A DNA stretch of 64,000 nt. Origin: Lingula anatina (lineage: Eukaryota; Brachiopoda; Lingulata; Lingulida; Lingulidae). The notes below the pieces were generated by a model. That model saw nothing but the letters and a program-made list of their open reading frames with translations, did not search any database and was not told where the DNA came from. This document shows, piece by piece, positions 36,463 through 47,233 of the stretch; position 1 is the stretch's first letter, and each line of letters starts with the position of its first letter. Location of the stretch: positions 92,154 to 156,153 of the forward strand of contig NW_019774236.1 in the NCBI RefSeq assembly GCF_001039355.2, given 5' to 3'. The position numbers and the translations under genes are program-made.

Positions 36463-39400
36463 GTATGATTCATGTCTCTCAATGAACGTTCCTTTGAAAG
36501 CAAGTTTGCTATCAGCATTTTGGCTTACAAACGGCTGCTCAAAAATCCATGCAGACTTCTTGTAATGTGGATTGAAAATATTACATTAAAAGCAATCGAG
36601 GATTCCACAAGGATTAACACAGATATGTCTGTGCATTCAGACACCATGCTTTTGTTGCCCACTGCTGTTACATGAACAAATAGTTATCGAAGACACATAC
36701 ATGCACATGCAGAGTTGCCACCTAATTGTACACGCACATGCTGAGTTGCCATCCAACTTCGCATATTCTACATGTTATTTAGGACAGTTTTCCATTGTTT
36801 AACGGACTGATGCAATTCTATTGTTAATAGATCTTTGCATTTTGAGCACATTCATGTTGCCAAATCAACATTTGCATGTGAATGTGCTCAGACACGCACA
36901 CACGTACATGCACGTGCACACACATTACATTAAACATGAGCTAGAAGACCTATACAACTATACATAATGCATGATTGAATTATGTATGACAAATAGTGCG
37001 GAGCATAAAATATGCAGGTTTATAATAAATCACTCCTTTCTCAGGAACATTAAAACTTCATTATCTATTCATAAAAGCCTTCAAATACTCCCTCATTTTG
37101 GAAGCTGTGTATTGTTGTATCAGCGTTCAACTTAAAAAAGATGTGAAGTGGTCAATTATAAAGAAGAATCAAATTACATACAAATGAGAAACTCAGATAT
37201 ATAAATCATTCAGTTACCACTACAAATAACACAGATAAAATGAAGGTGACATATCAGAAGTGTAAATTTTCATCTAAAATTAGTTCAGAGTCATAAACTA
37301 CTCCTTTATTGCATTGAAGGCTGGCAGTTCCTATCTGTGTGTTAGAGAAAGGATACAAAATCAATAGTGCCATGATCAGCTGTCCTCATTTACTCCCTGA
37401 TATAGCAGTGGGGAGTAATGTCTGGGTAGTTCTTCATAGGTTTGAAGTATGAAATTAGGGACAGCAATTAACAGGGATTAAGAAACAAACAGAGAACTTC
37501 ATTGGGGATGTCATCTTTGTGGACCCAAGCTTCCTTATCATGTATTGGCTTGGGGAATGACTTTAACATTGTTACACATAAACCTAAAAAAAAAAGAGAA
37601 AATCTATACTTTACTAAACCTTTACTTGGAACACAAGTACGTCTGGTTAAGAACAGACACAGAAATCAAACCAGCAGAAATAACCTAGATTCTGGACAAA
37701 GTGAGAGATATTGCAAGTGAACAGTCTGGCACTACCTGAAGATTTCACACCAATAGATGGAGACACCTGTTAACCCTGTGGCCCAAAATTTCAAGAGGTA
37801 GAGGTTGGGGGACGAGTCATTTTGGATTTTTTTATCATGAAATCCGTGTGGGCCTTAGTGCTTGCATAGCATCCTGATCCAATTTTGACTCAGAGCAGTT
37901 CTTTTCTGGTCACAAGAGTGGTTTGTGTGTACCCACCCCCCCACCCACCCCCCGCCCTTACCCCCTTCTCCACCCACCTGCCATTTCTAACAACTGCATG
38001 AGGGCTGAAAAAAGTTCACATGAACCAACAGTTCAAGGAATGCTTTCAGGATTACCAGTCTAACTGTATACAAAATGTTTATGTCTGTTGTTTATTACTG
38101 TACATGTAGAGTCCATATGGAATAATGTTACCTGTCTAAATTAGTCATGGCATATACTGAAGAATTAAGATGTAATGTGTTGCCAGGAGTTGGTTTAAAG
38201 GCTGGCAGTCAAGTATACCCTTTTCCCTCTAACATGTACGCAGGCACACACACACACACTGTCATGCAAAGACTCACCTCATATTCACAAACACCACACA
38301 CACACGGATACATACACATACACACATACACACACACACACACACATATGCACACGCATCACTCATGGACATGTGTACGCTCACACTCATGGACACGCAC
38401 ATACACATTTACAGACACGCATCATACAAAGGCGTATCAGCTCACACCACATGTACACCCACACACTCATGGACACGCGCACACACATGTACCTGCACAT
38501 ACACACACACACACATACACACACACACACACACAGAGTAAATGTACATGCTAACTAAACACCATAGCCAGCAGCTGAAGTCTCTAATCATCAAGTCTGT
38601 GTCCAGCAATCAATACAGTGAACTGATGTGGATAATGACGTCCAGAATGACCTGTGGGACTTTGGCTGTAAACAGCTTACATCTCTTCCCTTTAAATAAC
38701 TTCGAATACTTTTAGTCAGTTTGTTTAAATGTTGATTTGATTTTGAGGTTATTTTTTTCTCCAATAAGTTTAGACTGTATATTTGAAGTTTTGACTATTC
38801 ACATCCCTTGAATGTCTTACAGACAGGTAAAATTCTCCAGGGGTAGATTTTCCAGTCACTTGTCACTCGTAATTTTCAGCTTTTTATATCAGTGACATTG
38901 GTGGTCCATGAATGTACCCCCCCCCCATTTTCTTTTGAAGAGAAGATGGCCAGTTTTTCAAAGTGACTTCAGTTTTTTTCCTTTTTGTCTCTTCATTATC
39001 CCCACCCATTCATATTTTCATTTAAGCCCACCCCCCAAAACCATTTCTACACACAGTTTTAAAAGTTGACAGTTTCAGAATGGAATTTGAACATTGTCAA
39101 TCTTTTGAGTGCTCCTCCCCCCCCCCCCATAGTACATATGACCACAGTATTAGTTCTAACATAGGTTTGTTGGACAATATTGTTTTTTTATTCATTTCCT
39201 CAACAAAACAAAAACAAATGCACCCAGTCATGCTTTCACACACATTCTGAAATCACCTGTGTGGTTTTTATTACATTTCTAACAAAATTGCAACATTTTC
39301 ATTTGCCTTTTTGACTAACTAAACACATTTTGCACTATTTGTTCTTTGTGTAAATTGCCATTACCTTTGCACAATTCAATAAGGATTTTTTTTTTACACA

Positions 39401-40147
39401 CTGATTGTAAACTAACATGGATGATGATTTCATTAGTATAATTTTTTAGTTTTTAATTTTTAGACAGATTTTTGGAAGATTAATGAAGAACATCATTTTA
39501 TGGCAGTAGCATGGTTTATGCTTGAGATTTGCGTTATTGACATGATCGTATATTATTAAAAGTTGGCATAATTTCATATTCAGCAGGCTGAACTAGAAGC
39601 ATTTCTGAACACGCCTGAGTTTCAGCTGGTTCAGGTAGCCAGGGTGCATTTCAAACAAAATTAGTTTCATTTCATTTTTTCCCCCCCAAAAAAGTGGAAA
39701 AAGGCTAAAGTGTTTTTATGCCATTGAAAATTTGTTTGTGTGGTTTTGAGCTTCTTTCAAAAAATCTTTGCATATTGTGCATTTTTTACTGTTTTTGTAC
39801 CCTTTTTAACGGGTCTTGCGGTGCTTATTATGTTATAAGTGAATACTTAAATAATAAGAAGAAAATGCTAAAATTCTTAGCTTTTAAGAATAGCATCAGC
39901 ATTTTAACATTTTTTTTTTAAATTTCAAATGCATAGTTTTTCAAATATTTTCTTTTTCTGAGTGTTTTTAAAACTTGCTTATGGATTTTTTTTTTGAAAA
40001 TTTTTGAATTTGCAGCTGAGATTTGATTTTAATTAAACTAATTTTGAGAGTTGGGATATGATTTTAATTGAAATACATTTTTATATAAATAAAAATAAAC
40101 AGCTTTAAATGAATTCCATTAATTTTACTGACTTATGCGTGTTACAG
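36463..40147 (+). other. Shal intron after exon 2b
   Basis: GT-AG intron. It contains the CA-rich microsatellite cluster at 38240-38540 and several C runs (38923, 39117). No further exon with channel similarity was seen. Confidence 0.85.
38240..38540. repeat. CA-rich microsatellite cluster
   Basis: Interrupted (CA)n with repeated CTCATGGACACGC-type words. It gives His/Thr-rich pseudo-frames on the + strand. Confidence 0.85.
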
Positions 40148-40333
40148 AAAGCCCGGCTAGCAAGGATAAGAATGGCCAAAAACGCAAGTGGTGCGGCTTT
40201 TGTGGCGCGAAAGAAAAAGGAAGAAGAGCGAATACGGCTGCAAGAATTAGGTCAGGAGCCTGAAGATAAAGATGACGCAGACGTATTTGAGCTTCAGCAC
40301 CATCATTTGCTGAGTTGCTTGGAAAAAACCACA
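40148..40333 (+). CDS. Shal: Shal exon 3: proximal cytoplasmic tail (residues 425-486)
   Basis: Acceptor GCGTGTTACAG ends at 40147 and donor GTAAGG starts at 40334. The 186 nt are in frame at both ends. The exon starts KARLARIRMAKNASGAAF, as in Kv4 channels, has a highly charged middle, and ends with FELQHHHLLSCLEKTT (471-486). That last block is the conserved Kv4 dileucine dendritic-targeting motif (Leu478-Leu479). In arthropod and vertebrate Kv4 proteins the same block sits at this distance from S6. Confidence 0.95.
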
Positions 40334-40563
40334 GTAAGGCTGATTTTACTGGAGTTTGATTTAGAAGCACTGGAGACATTTTAACGTTGGTTTTGAATGA
40401 TGTCCATGTCTGGTTACTTACTTGTTTCCAGGTAATCCAATCAATTATTGATGAATTAAAATGTTTCTGTTAGTAGGACTGGGCCACAAGCTGTTAACTG
40501 TTCTTATTCAAGGATAAGTTAGACGTTCAGCATAGTTAAGAACCAATAATACACGCAAGCCAT

Positions 40564-40727
40564 GGGCGGATTGAGACCGTCTTCTGGGCCTTCCGGAAGA
40601 CGGTCAGATTTTCAAGTTTACATTGACGGGTATCTAATCTTTTCTGTCTGAAGACAGTCAAAAATTGAGGATTGATCAACAAAGATAATTTGGAAGACTG
40701 TCAGAAAATAGCTCTGGATCCGCCCCT
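40564..40727 (+). mobile_element. hAT-like MITE, copy 3 (best preserved)
   Basis: 164 bp with ends GGGCGGATTGAGACC and CTCTGGATCCGCCCCT. A perfect 9-bp direct repeat GCAAGCCAT flanks it (40555-40563 and 40728-40736), close to the 8-bp target duplication of hAT elements. The inner stem GACCGTCTTC (40575-40584) pairs with GAAGACGGTC (40596-40605). No coding capacity. Confidence 0.8.
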
Positions 40728-41619
40728 GCAAGCCATGTTGCAGGTTTTTTGTGCTGCCATACGATGTTTTTATGTGTGAGGTCATCAAGAGAAGAAAGCC
40801 TGCATAACTGCTAATTGAATAGAAACTGAACATTGACTGTTTGGTCATTTTGATATATGCAAACTTGTTTCAAAAGTTCAGTAAAAAAGAAAGATGAATT
40901 ATGTTTTCTGCACTGTGGAACTACATGTGTTTACCTTGTATGTGTCAGTCAACAACAAGACAGGTGGTCCCATGAATCCGTCCTTGCTTAACAGTTGTTG
41001 CAAAGAAGTTGTTGGCTAAATTTTTGTGTATCAGAATGAGAAAAATCTTGTTTATGATATCACTAGTAATGAAAAAGACATTGGAAAACAAAGGGAAATC
41101 ATATTTAGCAACGAATAAATAACTTCTGAAAGAGTTGAAGTAATTACTTTTTCCAAAGTTGATTGGGGCACTTTAGTGGATGATTTAATATTTCATGGTT
41201 GTTCTTAATTTAACAGTTATGCAAGTTTGACAAATGAACAGAGAATTCAACTGGCAGTTGTCAGTCTCCATACTTGATAATCTAAACTAAATACGCAGTT
41301 AGATTAAATGTGTTATTGGAAGAGACGAATGCCTCATTTAGTAATTACCACAGTAATGGGCAAGAATTGCAGTGAATGGGCACTGTAATTGTTCCTGTTA
41401 CGTTTCTGTAATTGTAATAATTGGACCAATATTCTAGAAGTTGTGGGCCTGATTTCCCAAAAGAATTTATGCTGAAAGTTTATCTTTACTTCAAGACTGA
41501 AATTTATATTTACAAGTACTTCAGTTTACAATGATTTAGTAGTAATCCACCATGCCTAATGGTGCCTGGATTCTCCAACTGAATGTATTTGGTTTTACAG
41601 TCAAATTCTTATGGTCATC

Positions 41620-41800
41620 ATGGGGCTGAATTTATGGCTCCATAGCTAAATTTGTATGATCCTAGAGCTGAATGAATTTGGTCCAAGAGCTGAAATTTAT
41701 TAGGTCCTTGAAGTGACTTTATTCTATGTTAGAGCTAAGTTAATTTTGTCCAAGTGCTGAATTTATTTGGCTTTACAGTGAAATAGAGATTTAAAGCTCA
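41620..41800. repeat. Degenerate short tandem repeat before exon 4
   Basis: Loose copies of AGAGCTGAATTTATTTGGTC recur about every 25-35 bp. Strong drift blurs the exact period. Confidence 0.5.
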
Positions 41801-41875
41801 ATTTACATTCCTTATTTCTATGGCATTTCTTCTCAACACTGCCTTTCAGCCGTTTTCTTTTTCTTCTCTCTCCAG

Positions 41876-42025
41876 GACCGCGAGTTCACAGATATGGACG
41901 TGAACTATAATGGTCAGCCCACCAAGCTCCTAGGCACCCCTCCTCTCACCCCCACCATGTCTGTCCGTTCCAGGGACAATAAAAACAGAACCACCGGTTG
42001 CTGCGCCAGGAAATCTTCTAGAAAA
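41876..42025 (+). CDS. Shal: Shal exon 4: C-terminal tail (residues 487-536)
   Basis: Acceptor TTCTCTCTCCAG ends at 41875 and donor GTAAGT starts at 42026. The 150 nt are in frame at both ends. The peptide begins DREFTDMDVNYNGQPTK, matching the REF...NGQP segment of insect Shal. It continues with a proline-directed LLGTPPLTPTMS stretch (possible kinase sites) and ends TGCCARKSSRK, which aligns with the Cys-Cys-basic segment of vertebrate Kv4 tails. Confidence 0.92.
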
Positions 42026-42288
42026 GTAAGTCTCTGTGTGGGGTACTACTAAGTACCGTCTGTGCTGCAATGAAGGGAATTTTAAATATATTTGATTTAT
42101 ATACACTGTGTAAAGATTTGAGTACAAAATGGGTATTGTTGATCATGTTTTTCTTTTTACATATAGATATCATGGTTTGTCATAAAGAAATACAAGTTAG
42201 TTTCTAAAAAGGACAATGTACATGTAGGAAAAAAGCTTGGTAAATGTCCATGGTGGCCTTAAAAATAACCAACTATCACTATATTGCT

Positions 42289-42331
<43 letters not shown>

Positions 42332-44428
42332 TGTCTTCGTCTGGATGGGTGAAGAATCGCATAGTTTTTCATCATAGGGTACTGATTTCGGTAGTAAAAA
42401 AAAAAAGGATACGCCATGCTTTAAACAATAGCTCATTCCTTAAGAGTATATAGGAAGATGCAAAACAGTGGCATGTATGTATTTAGTGTCCATCTAGACA
42501 AAAGTAAATAAGTAATTTTTCCACAAACTTTATTACCCAGTTGTATTTTGAGAACAGCTGAATTTTTGGCAGTATTTTGTCTCAATTGATATTGGTTGTT
42601 GGATTATAAATATCCCCATCTTTCTACAGAGACAGCAAACTAAACAGAAAGTAGTTCATGGTGGAACTTACTTCATTTGGGGTAAAGGCTCTTTGGAAAC
42701 TAATTCATAGTTGCTATGGCAACAGCAGTCCCCCACCAAAAGATAAGCTAAATTTACTTAATTATCTAACTGTAGATGGGGGATAAATTAGACTGTCTGT
42801 GAATTTAAAAAAGTCTTTAAAAAGGTGAACATTTTGTGGGAGCATATAATAATATCTTGTTCTACATTGTAACAAAAACAGATGCAATGAGTTAAATTGC
42901 TCTGCAAATTTATATTAAAAAAAAGAAAAATCTTGGAATGCAACTCATATGGGCTGTTTAAGATTACAGGAGGTTAGTCAAGCTCAAAAAGAGGTAATTT
43001 AAAAGCCAAATACTAGAAAACTCACTGCAAGTAAAAAAAAGATCTGCTATTGTTTTGGGAGTTAGTGGGAAGTATGAAGAGCATTTAGAAGAAGAGTATG
43101 ATTGAGCCAAATGGTACCTGGATCAATTATTTGAAACACTTTGGGTGAAGTCTGTCTCTCTTCCTCCCAGTGATAAAAATTTTGGAACAATTTAAAGAGC
43201 GAGAAAGAAAAAAATTGATCTGCGAACAATAATGGAATTATGGTGGCTATTAGTTTTTTTTAAAAGTACTATTGTGGCAAGGGTGCCAATCCAAATGAAA
43301 TGTAAAGGGCATACAGCCGCACTGTGAATAATGAATTCCCAGACAAAGATGGTTAGCACAATAATGGTAAGCAGTAACATACCCACTCTGGAATAAAGAC
43401 ATACCAAGGCCATTATCTGCTACAGAAAATTGTCTTTTTCCTGAAACTCTAGATGGAATATGCATCTTCACCTGTCTTGGGAATCTTTTTGTCTCAGTTC
43501 TGAATTATAAACTGTGCTCCTGGAATAAATGCAATGGTTCAGTGCCCATTAAGCTAAATTTTGGTCAGTTTTTGTCGAAATGTTGACAAAATACGTAAAA
43601 TGATTGTACCTGATGACTTAATAGATTACTACATAATGCTTATTTAGTATTACAAATACATGTAATGATTTTCTGTACTTATATAATGCCATTGACTGGT
43701 TCATTTGAGATGCCCCCCTTTGTTTATTAAATTGATACATTTTTTATTATTAATATGGTATTTGTTTTCTTATTTGACACCAAGGATATGTCTGTAGCTA
43801 GGCGTGTTGTATTGTGAAATTTACAGAGGGAAGAGAAGAATTGATTCCATGAACATGTAGATAAAAGTACATACACAATATATATATATATATATGTACA
43901 TAGATGCATGTACATGCAGATCATGCATATTCATTACATATATGTACAGATACATAAAGATACATAAAGATATTTAAAACGTGGGGTCACATGATGGAGT
44001 CAGCAAAGTTTTGCGGTGTTTTGCTTCTTTGTACTATAGTAGCTTAATGAAACTTCCTAGCTACGTACAGAGATTAATCAAAAAGATGAGAATTACTATA
44101 ATAAATCTGAATGAAAAGAAAACTCAGTACCTTGAATAGAACATTCAAGTTAGCAGTTTTTTATCCCAAAAAATTATTTATTTGGCTTGTCTAAAATACT
44201 GTATAATGGCACTTTATTTGATTTGTACATGTAATAGTTTGTAAACATTGCTAAATAATTTTGATAGCTTTTTATTAATTAGTTATATTGTGAAGTATGG
44301 CTTTCTCATTTGTCATTTTCCTTTTCCTGTCAAACTCGGCCATATTGTCAATACAGCCATTTCCACAGACCCTCTGGCACTGTAGAGACACCGTTTTTCT
44401 TGTTTTCTTTTGTTTTATCTATTTTTAG

Positions 44429-44482
44429 ACACGGGAGTCCCTGGAAACAGAAGACCTTAATGATATTAATGTAACCCAGTGA
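44429..44482 (+). CDS. Shal: Candidate alternative Shal C-terminal exon (short tail)
   Basis: A strong acceptor (long T-rich tract ending TATTTTTAG at 44428) is followed in the phase set by exon 4 by TRESLETEDLNDINVTQ and a TGA at 44480-44482. ETEDLNDI resembles DAEELNDI at the start of exon 5, so this looks like a diverged copy of the exon 5 beginning. Used as a last exon it gives a 553-residue channel lacking the PDZ-type C-terminus. Alternatively, a weak donor GTAACC at 44471 would make it a 42-nt in-frame cassette (639 residues). Mammalian KCND3 is known to have a short alternative exon in its C-terminal tail. Expression is not known. Confidence 0.6.
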   Translation, partial: TRESLETEDLNDINVTQ

Positions 44483-46240
44483 TCTTAATTCAAGTTTTTG
44501 GCACATGTAAGGGTCTTGGCACCTCCAGACAGACTAGCAGACAGTGGTTTATTTTGTGGTCTTTCACCTCCTCTTCCTCTTCCTCACCAGTCTTGGGGCC
44601 ATTTTCACCAAAAATAATAATAATAAAAAAAATTAAGACAGAAAGTTGGTCCAGACTTTTTGACTGAAAATGTATGTCTACTTCAAGGCAGAAGAGATCT
44701 GTAGCTGTCTACTTGGTGAAACTAAATGTTAGTCTGAGTAAGGACAGACATTTCTTTCTCTTTATACTTAATTATTAAGATAAGACTATTTCATTTGTGC
44801 AGTCTAGTATTGATTTTTGTTCAGTCAAAGTAGACTAAATATTTTAGTTAAGACCAACTTTCTCTTCTTAAACAAGTGCCTGTAGCCTACATAGACTAAC
44901 ATTATTCCTTAGACATGCAACCAGCACAAGGTGTGATTTCCTAGGTCCCCCCCCCCTCCCCCTTTTACTGGATGATTTTTTAAGAGTACAAGGAATACCA
45001 GTTTCACTAGTTTTAATGTAAGATGATGCTTTTGAGGTCCCAAAAAGATAATCTTTAATAGTGCCCTTTAAAATGTGAACAACACAGGAAGTGCCTGCGA
45101 CCACCTATTGCCTGAAAAAAAGAATTGATTTTTTAAATTTAGATGTTATTGACCAAGGGATCCCGGAAAACTGGGAAACCATTTTCTTTGTAATTACAAT
45201 ATTTAATTATAGAGTATTTTAAGGTCCTTTTGCAGTTTCTGAATCTCCCCTGTTACCTAGCCTTTTCCAAGAAATGCACATCTTATCCTAGGAAAGGGAA
45301 TAAGCTTTAAAACCATCCATTTTGATTTGGCTCAAGTCCCTCTCACAAACTGGTGTGAAGGCGTCTATTATAGTCTGGCTTTGAGAAGCTCGCTAATCCA
45401 GACAGTGAGATAATTCGGAGAGAATAGTGCTTTGAAACTATCAGCATAATCGTGCCTGCTCATTATTCTTCAGAAAGAAAAGCACAGTCTTAGACCCGAC
45501 CCGTGAGCTTTTGTATTTAGATACGGTCTTCTTCCTTTTACTTGATTATGAAAAATGTGCTGCCGAAGATAAAACTCCCAGCGGTGGTTGGTGTGCATAT
45601 TACTGTATAGAAACGAGCAGGTGCCCTGTCAAATTGTTTCCAAATACGGCCCAGTTTGGTCAATTATATCAATATTGAAAAGAAAGTTGTTCCTCTTGAA
45701 TGATAGACCTACTTACCAGCGCGGCCCCATGGGGGGGATGGGAGTTGAACATTTGTCAAATAAAAGAAGGGAATTAGGTGGTAATATTATTCCAGGGGTG
45801 AGCTCAAATTAACTGCTGTGTAGAGGGAATATATTTGTGCATTCAAATTCTTAAGTTCAGGCTATTCCTCAAAGAATTCCCCAGGGTCTGTTGGCAGTGA
45901 AAACAGCACATCACAGCAGCTTAAAGGGTGGGGATTGCCTGTACTGTCCCTGGGGTGCATTCACCTAGTCCCCAGGGGTCTGGCCTGTTAAATTACCAGG
46001 TTTTCTGTGCGTGATGATTACTGATTGTAATATTCCGCATGTTGATTAAATGCGTAGTGACAATTATTGTGAATGAAACGGTAGCCTAATAGCATACTCA
46101 AAAAGCATCGGTTTTGGTCATTTTGGTTTTGCACTGATCTTAAAAGGTTGGCAGAAAAGATTTAATTAAACAAGAATTGTATTAATTAATTTTTCTTTTC
46201 TCAAAGCCCACTGTTTACTTAAAAATTCCTATATGTGATA

Positions 46241-46370
46241 CCCCCACCCCACCCCACCCCACCCCACCCCACCCCTCCCCTTCCAACCTGCACCCCCTCC
46301 AGCACAAATGCACCTGTGAGGTCCCCCCCCACCTCTACCCCCACCCCCACCCCTCCTTACCCATTGTCAC
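46241..46370. repeat. (CACCC)n-rich low-complexity tract
   Basis: Nearly pure pyrimidine/CA sequence with CCCCACCC repeats on the + strand. It gives a proline-rich pseudo-frame. Confidence 0.85.
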
Positions 46371-46963
46371 CCACCCCTGAGGTGTCTTTCTGTCTTTCTC
46401 ATGGTCTAGTAGTAAGGATCACACGCACCTGCAGAAATGACCCGTTTTCCCTGATTGACTGATGGATAATTGCATGAACCCATAAACATGTTAGAACTGC
46501 ACTTCTACTAATGTTATTTGTGGGCGAATGCGACTTCCATCACTGTAGGAGAAATGTAGTTGATAACAGCTTGAACTAAACTAGATATTTCTGGAATTGT
46601 TTACACTATAGATTCTGAGAGTTACTGTCTACAAGATTTGTGCCATATGTTGATATTCATTGAATTGGTTGATTGAAACTGTTATGAGTCAACATCCAAG
46701 ATTGATCAGTATTTTTGAAAACTGAATAAGACGAAGTAAACTGTTAAAAATGACATCTGATTATAATGTCTACAAATATAAGGAAAGCATGATTATGGTA
46801 TACAGTGGAAAATAACTGAAGCTGGGCAAAATCTGGGTTTTTTTTGATGTTGTATATTTTCTTAATACCACCTTCATTGAAATGACAAGTAAGAACATGT
46901 ATCGATTTCTCATAATGTAATTAAAAAAAAATCATTCACCTTTTTTTTTCTGCCTTTTTCCAG

Positions 46964-47233
46964 CCACTTAAGAATTCCTCAGACGCAGAGGAATTGAACG
47001 ACATCAGTATTCGCATCCCCTCCAGTAATCGCAACTCACGGTCCAGTCTAAACGCCATGAGCTACCCGACTAGTTCCAACAGCCGACCCAACAATATACA
47101 AACCACAGCCGTAGTGAGCATGCCCAACACGTCGCCTGGCAACATGGGAAACTCCCAGGATTCCCTTCACACGCCCAGCACGGCCAGCACAGTGTCCCCA
47201 GCAGGGGGCGTGGTGAGAATCTCCACCTTATAG
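46964..47233 (+). CDS. Shal: Shal exon 5: distal C-terminus and stop (residues 537-625)
   Basis: Acceptor CTGCCTTTTTCCAG ends at 46963. In phase with exon 4 it encodes PLKNSSDAEELNDISIRIPS, then NSRSSLNAM, which matches the NSRSSLNAK block of vertebrate Kv4. The Ser/Thr/Asn-rich tail ends GGVVRISTL at TAG 47231-47233. Vertebrate Kv4.2 ends NIVRVSAL. The final S-T-L fits a class I PDZ ligand. The 3' UTR follows directly. Confidence 0.95.
   Translation, partial: PLKNSSDAEELNDISIRIPSSNRNSRSSLNAMSYPTSSNSRPNNIQTTAVVSMPNTSPGNMGNSQDSLHTPSTASTVSPAGGVVRISTL

Larger units (their letters stand above)
40334..41875 (+). other. Shal intron 3
   Basis: GT-AG intron holding the hAT-like MITE at 40564-40727 and a degenerate repeat at about 41620-41800. 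Nothing else recognised. Confidence 0.85.
42026..46963 (+). other. Shal intron 4
   Basis: GT-AG intron. It holds (CA)n at 42292-42328, (TA)n near 43878-43895, the alternative exon at 44429, and a CACCC-rich tract at 46241-46370. The block at about 45840-46080 is repeat-free and not identified. Confidence 0.85.

Noticed and set aside
36237-36485. 82-codon + strand frame ([16 protein letters not shown]...)
   Set aside because: It is exon 2b read in the wrong frame. It matters only as the product of a double-inclusion splicing fault.
38147-38558. His/Thr-rich + strand frames of 61-135 codons
   Set aside because: Products of the CA repeat cluster.
42630-42681. Possible cassette exon in Shal intron 4 (TTTCTACAG acceptor, GTAAAG donor)
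   Set aside because: 52 nt is not a multiple of three and would shift the frame into exon 5. The peptide has no resemblance to Kv4 tails.
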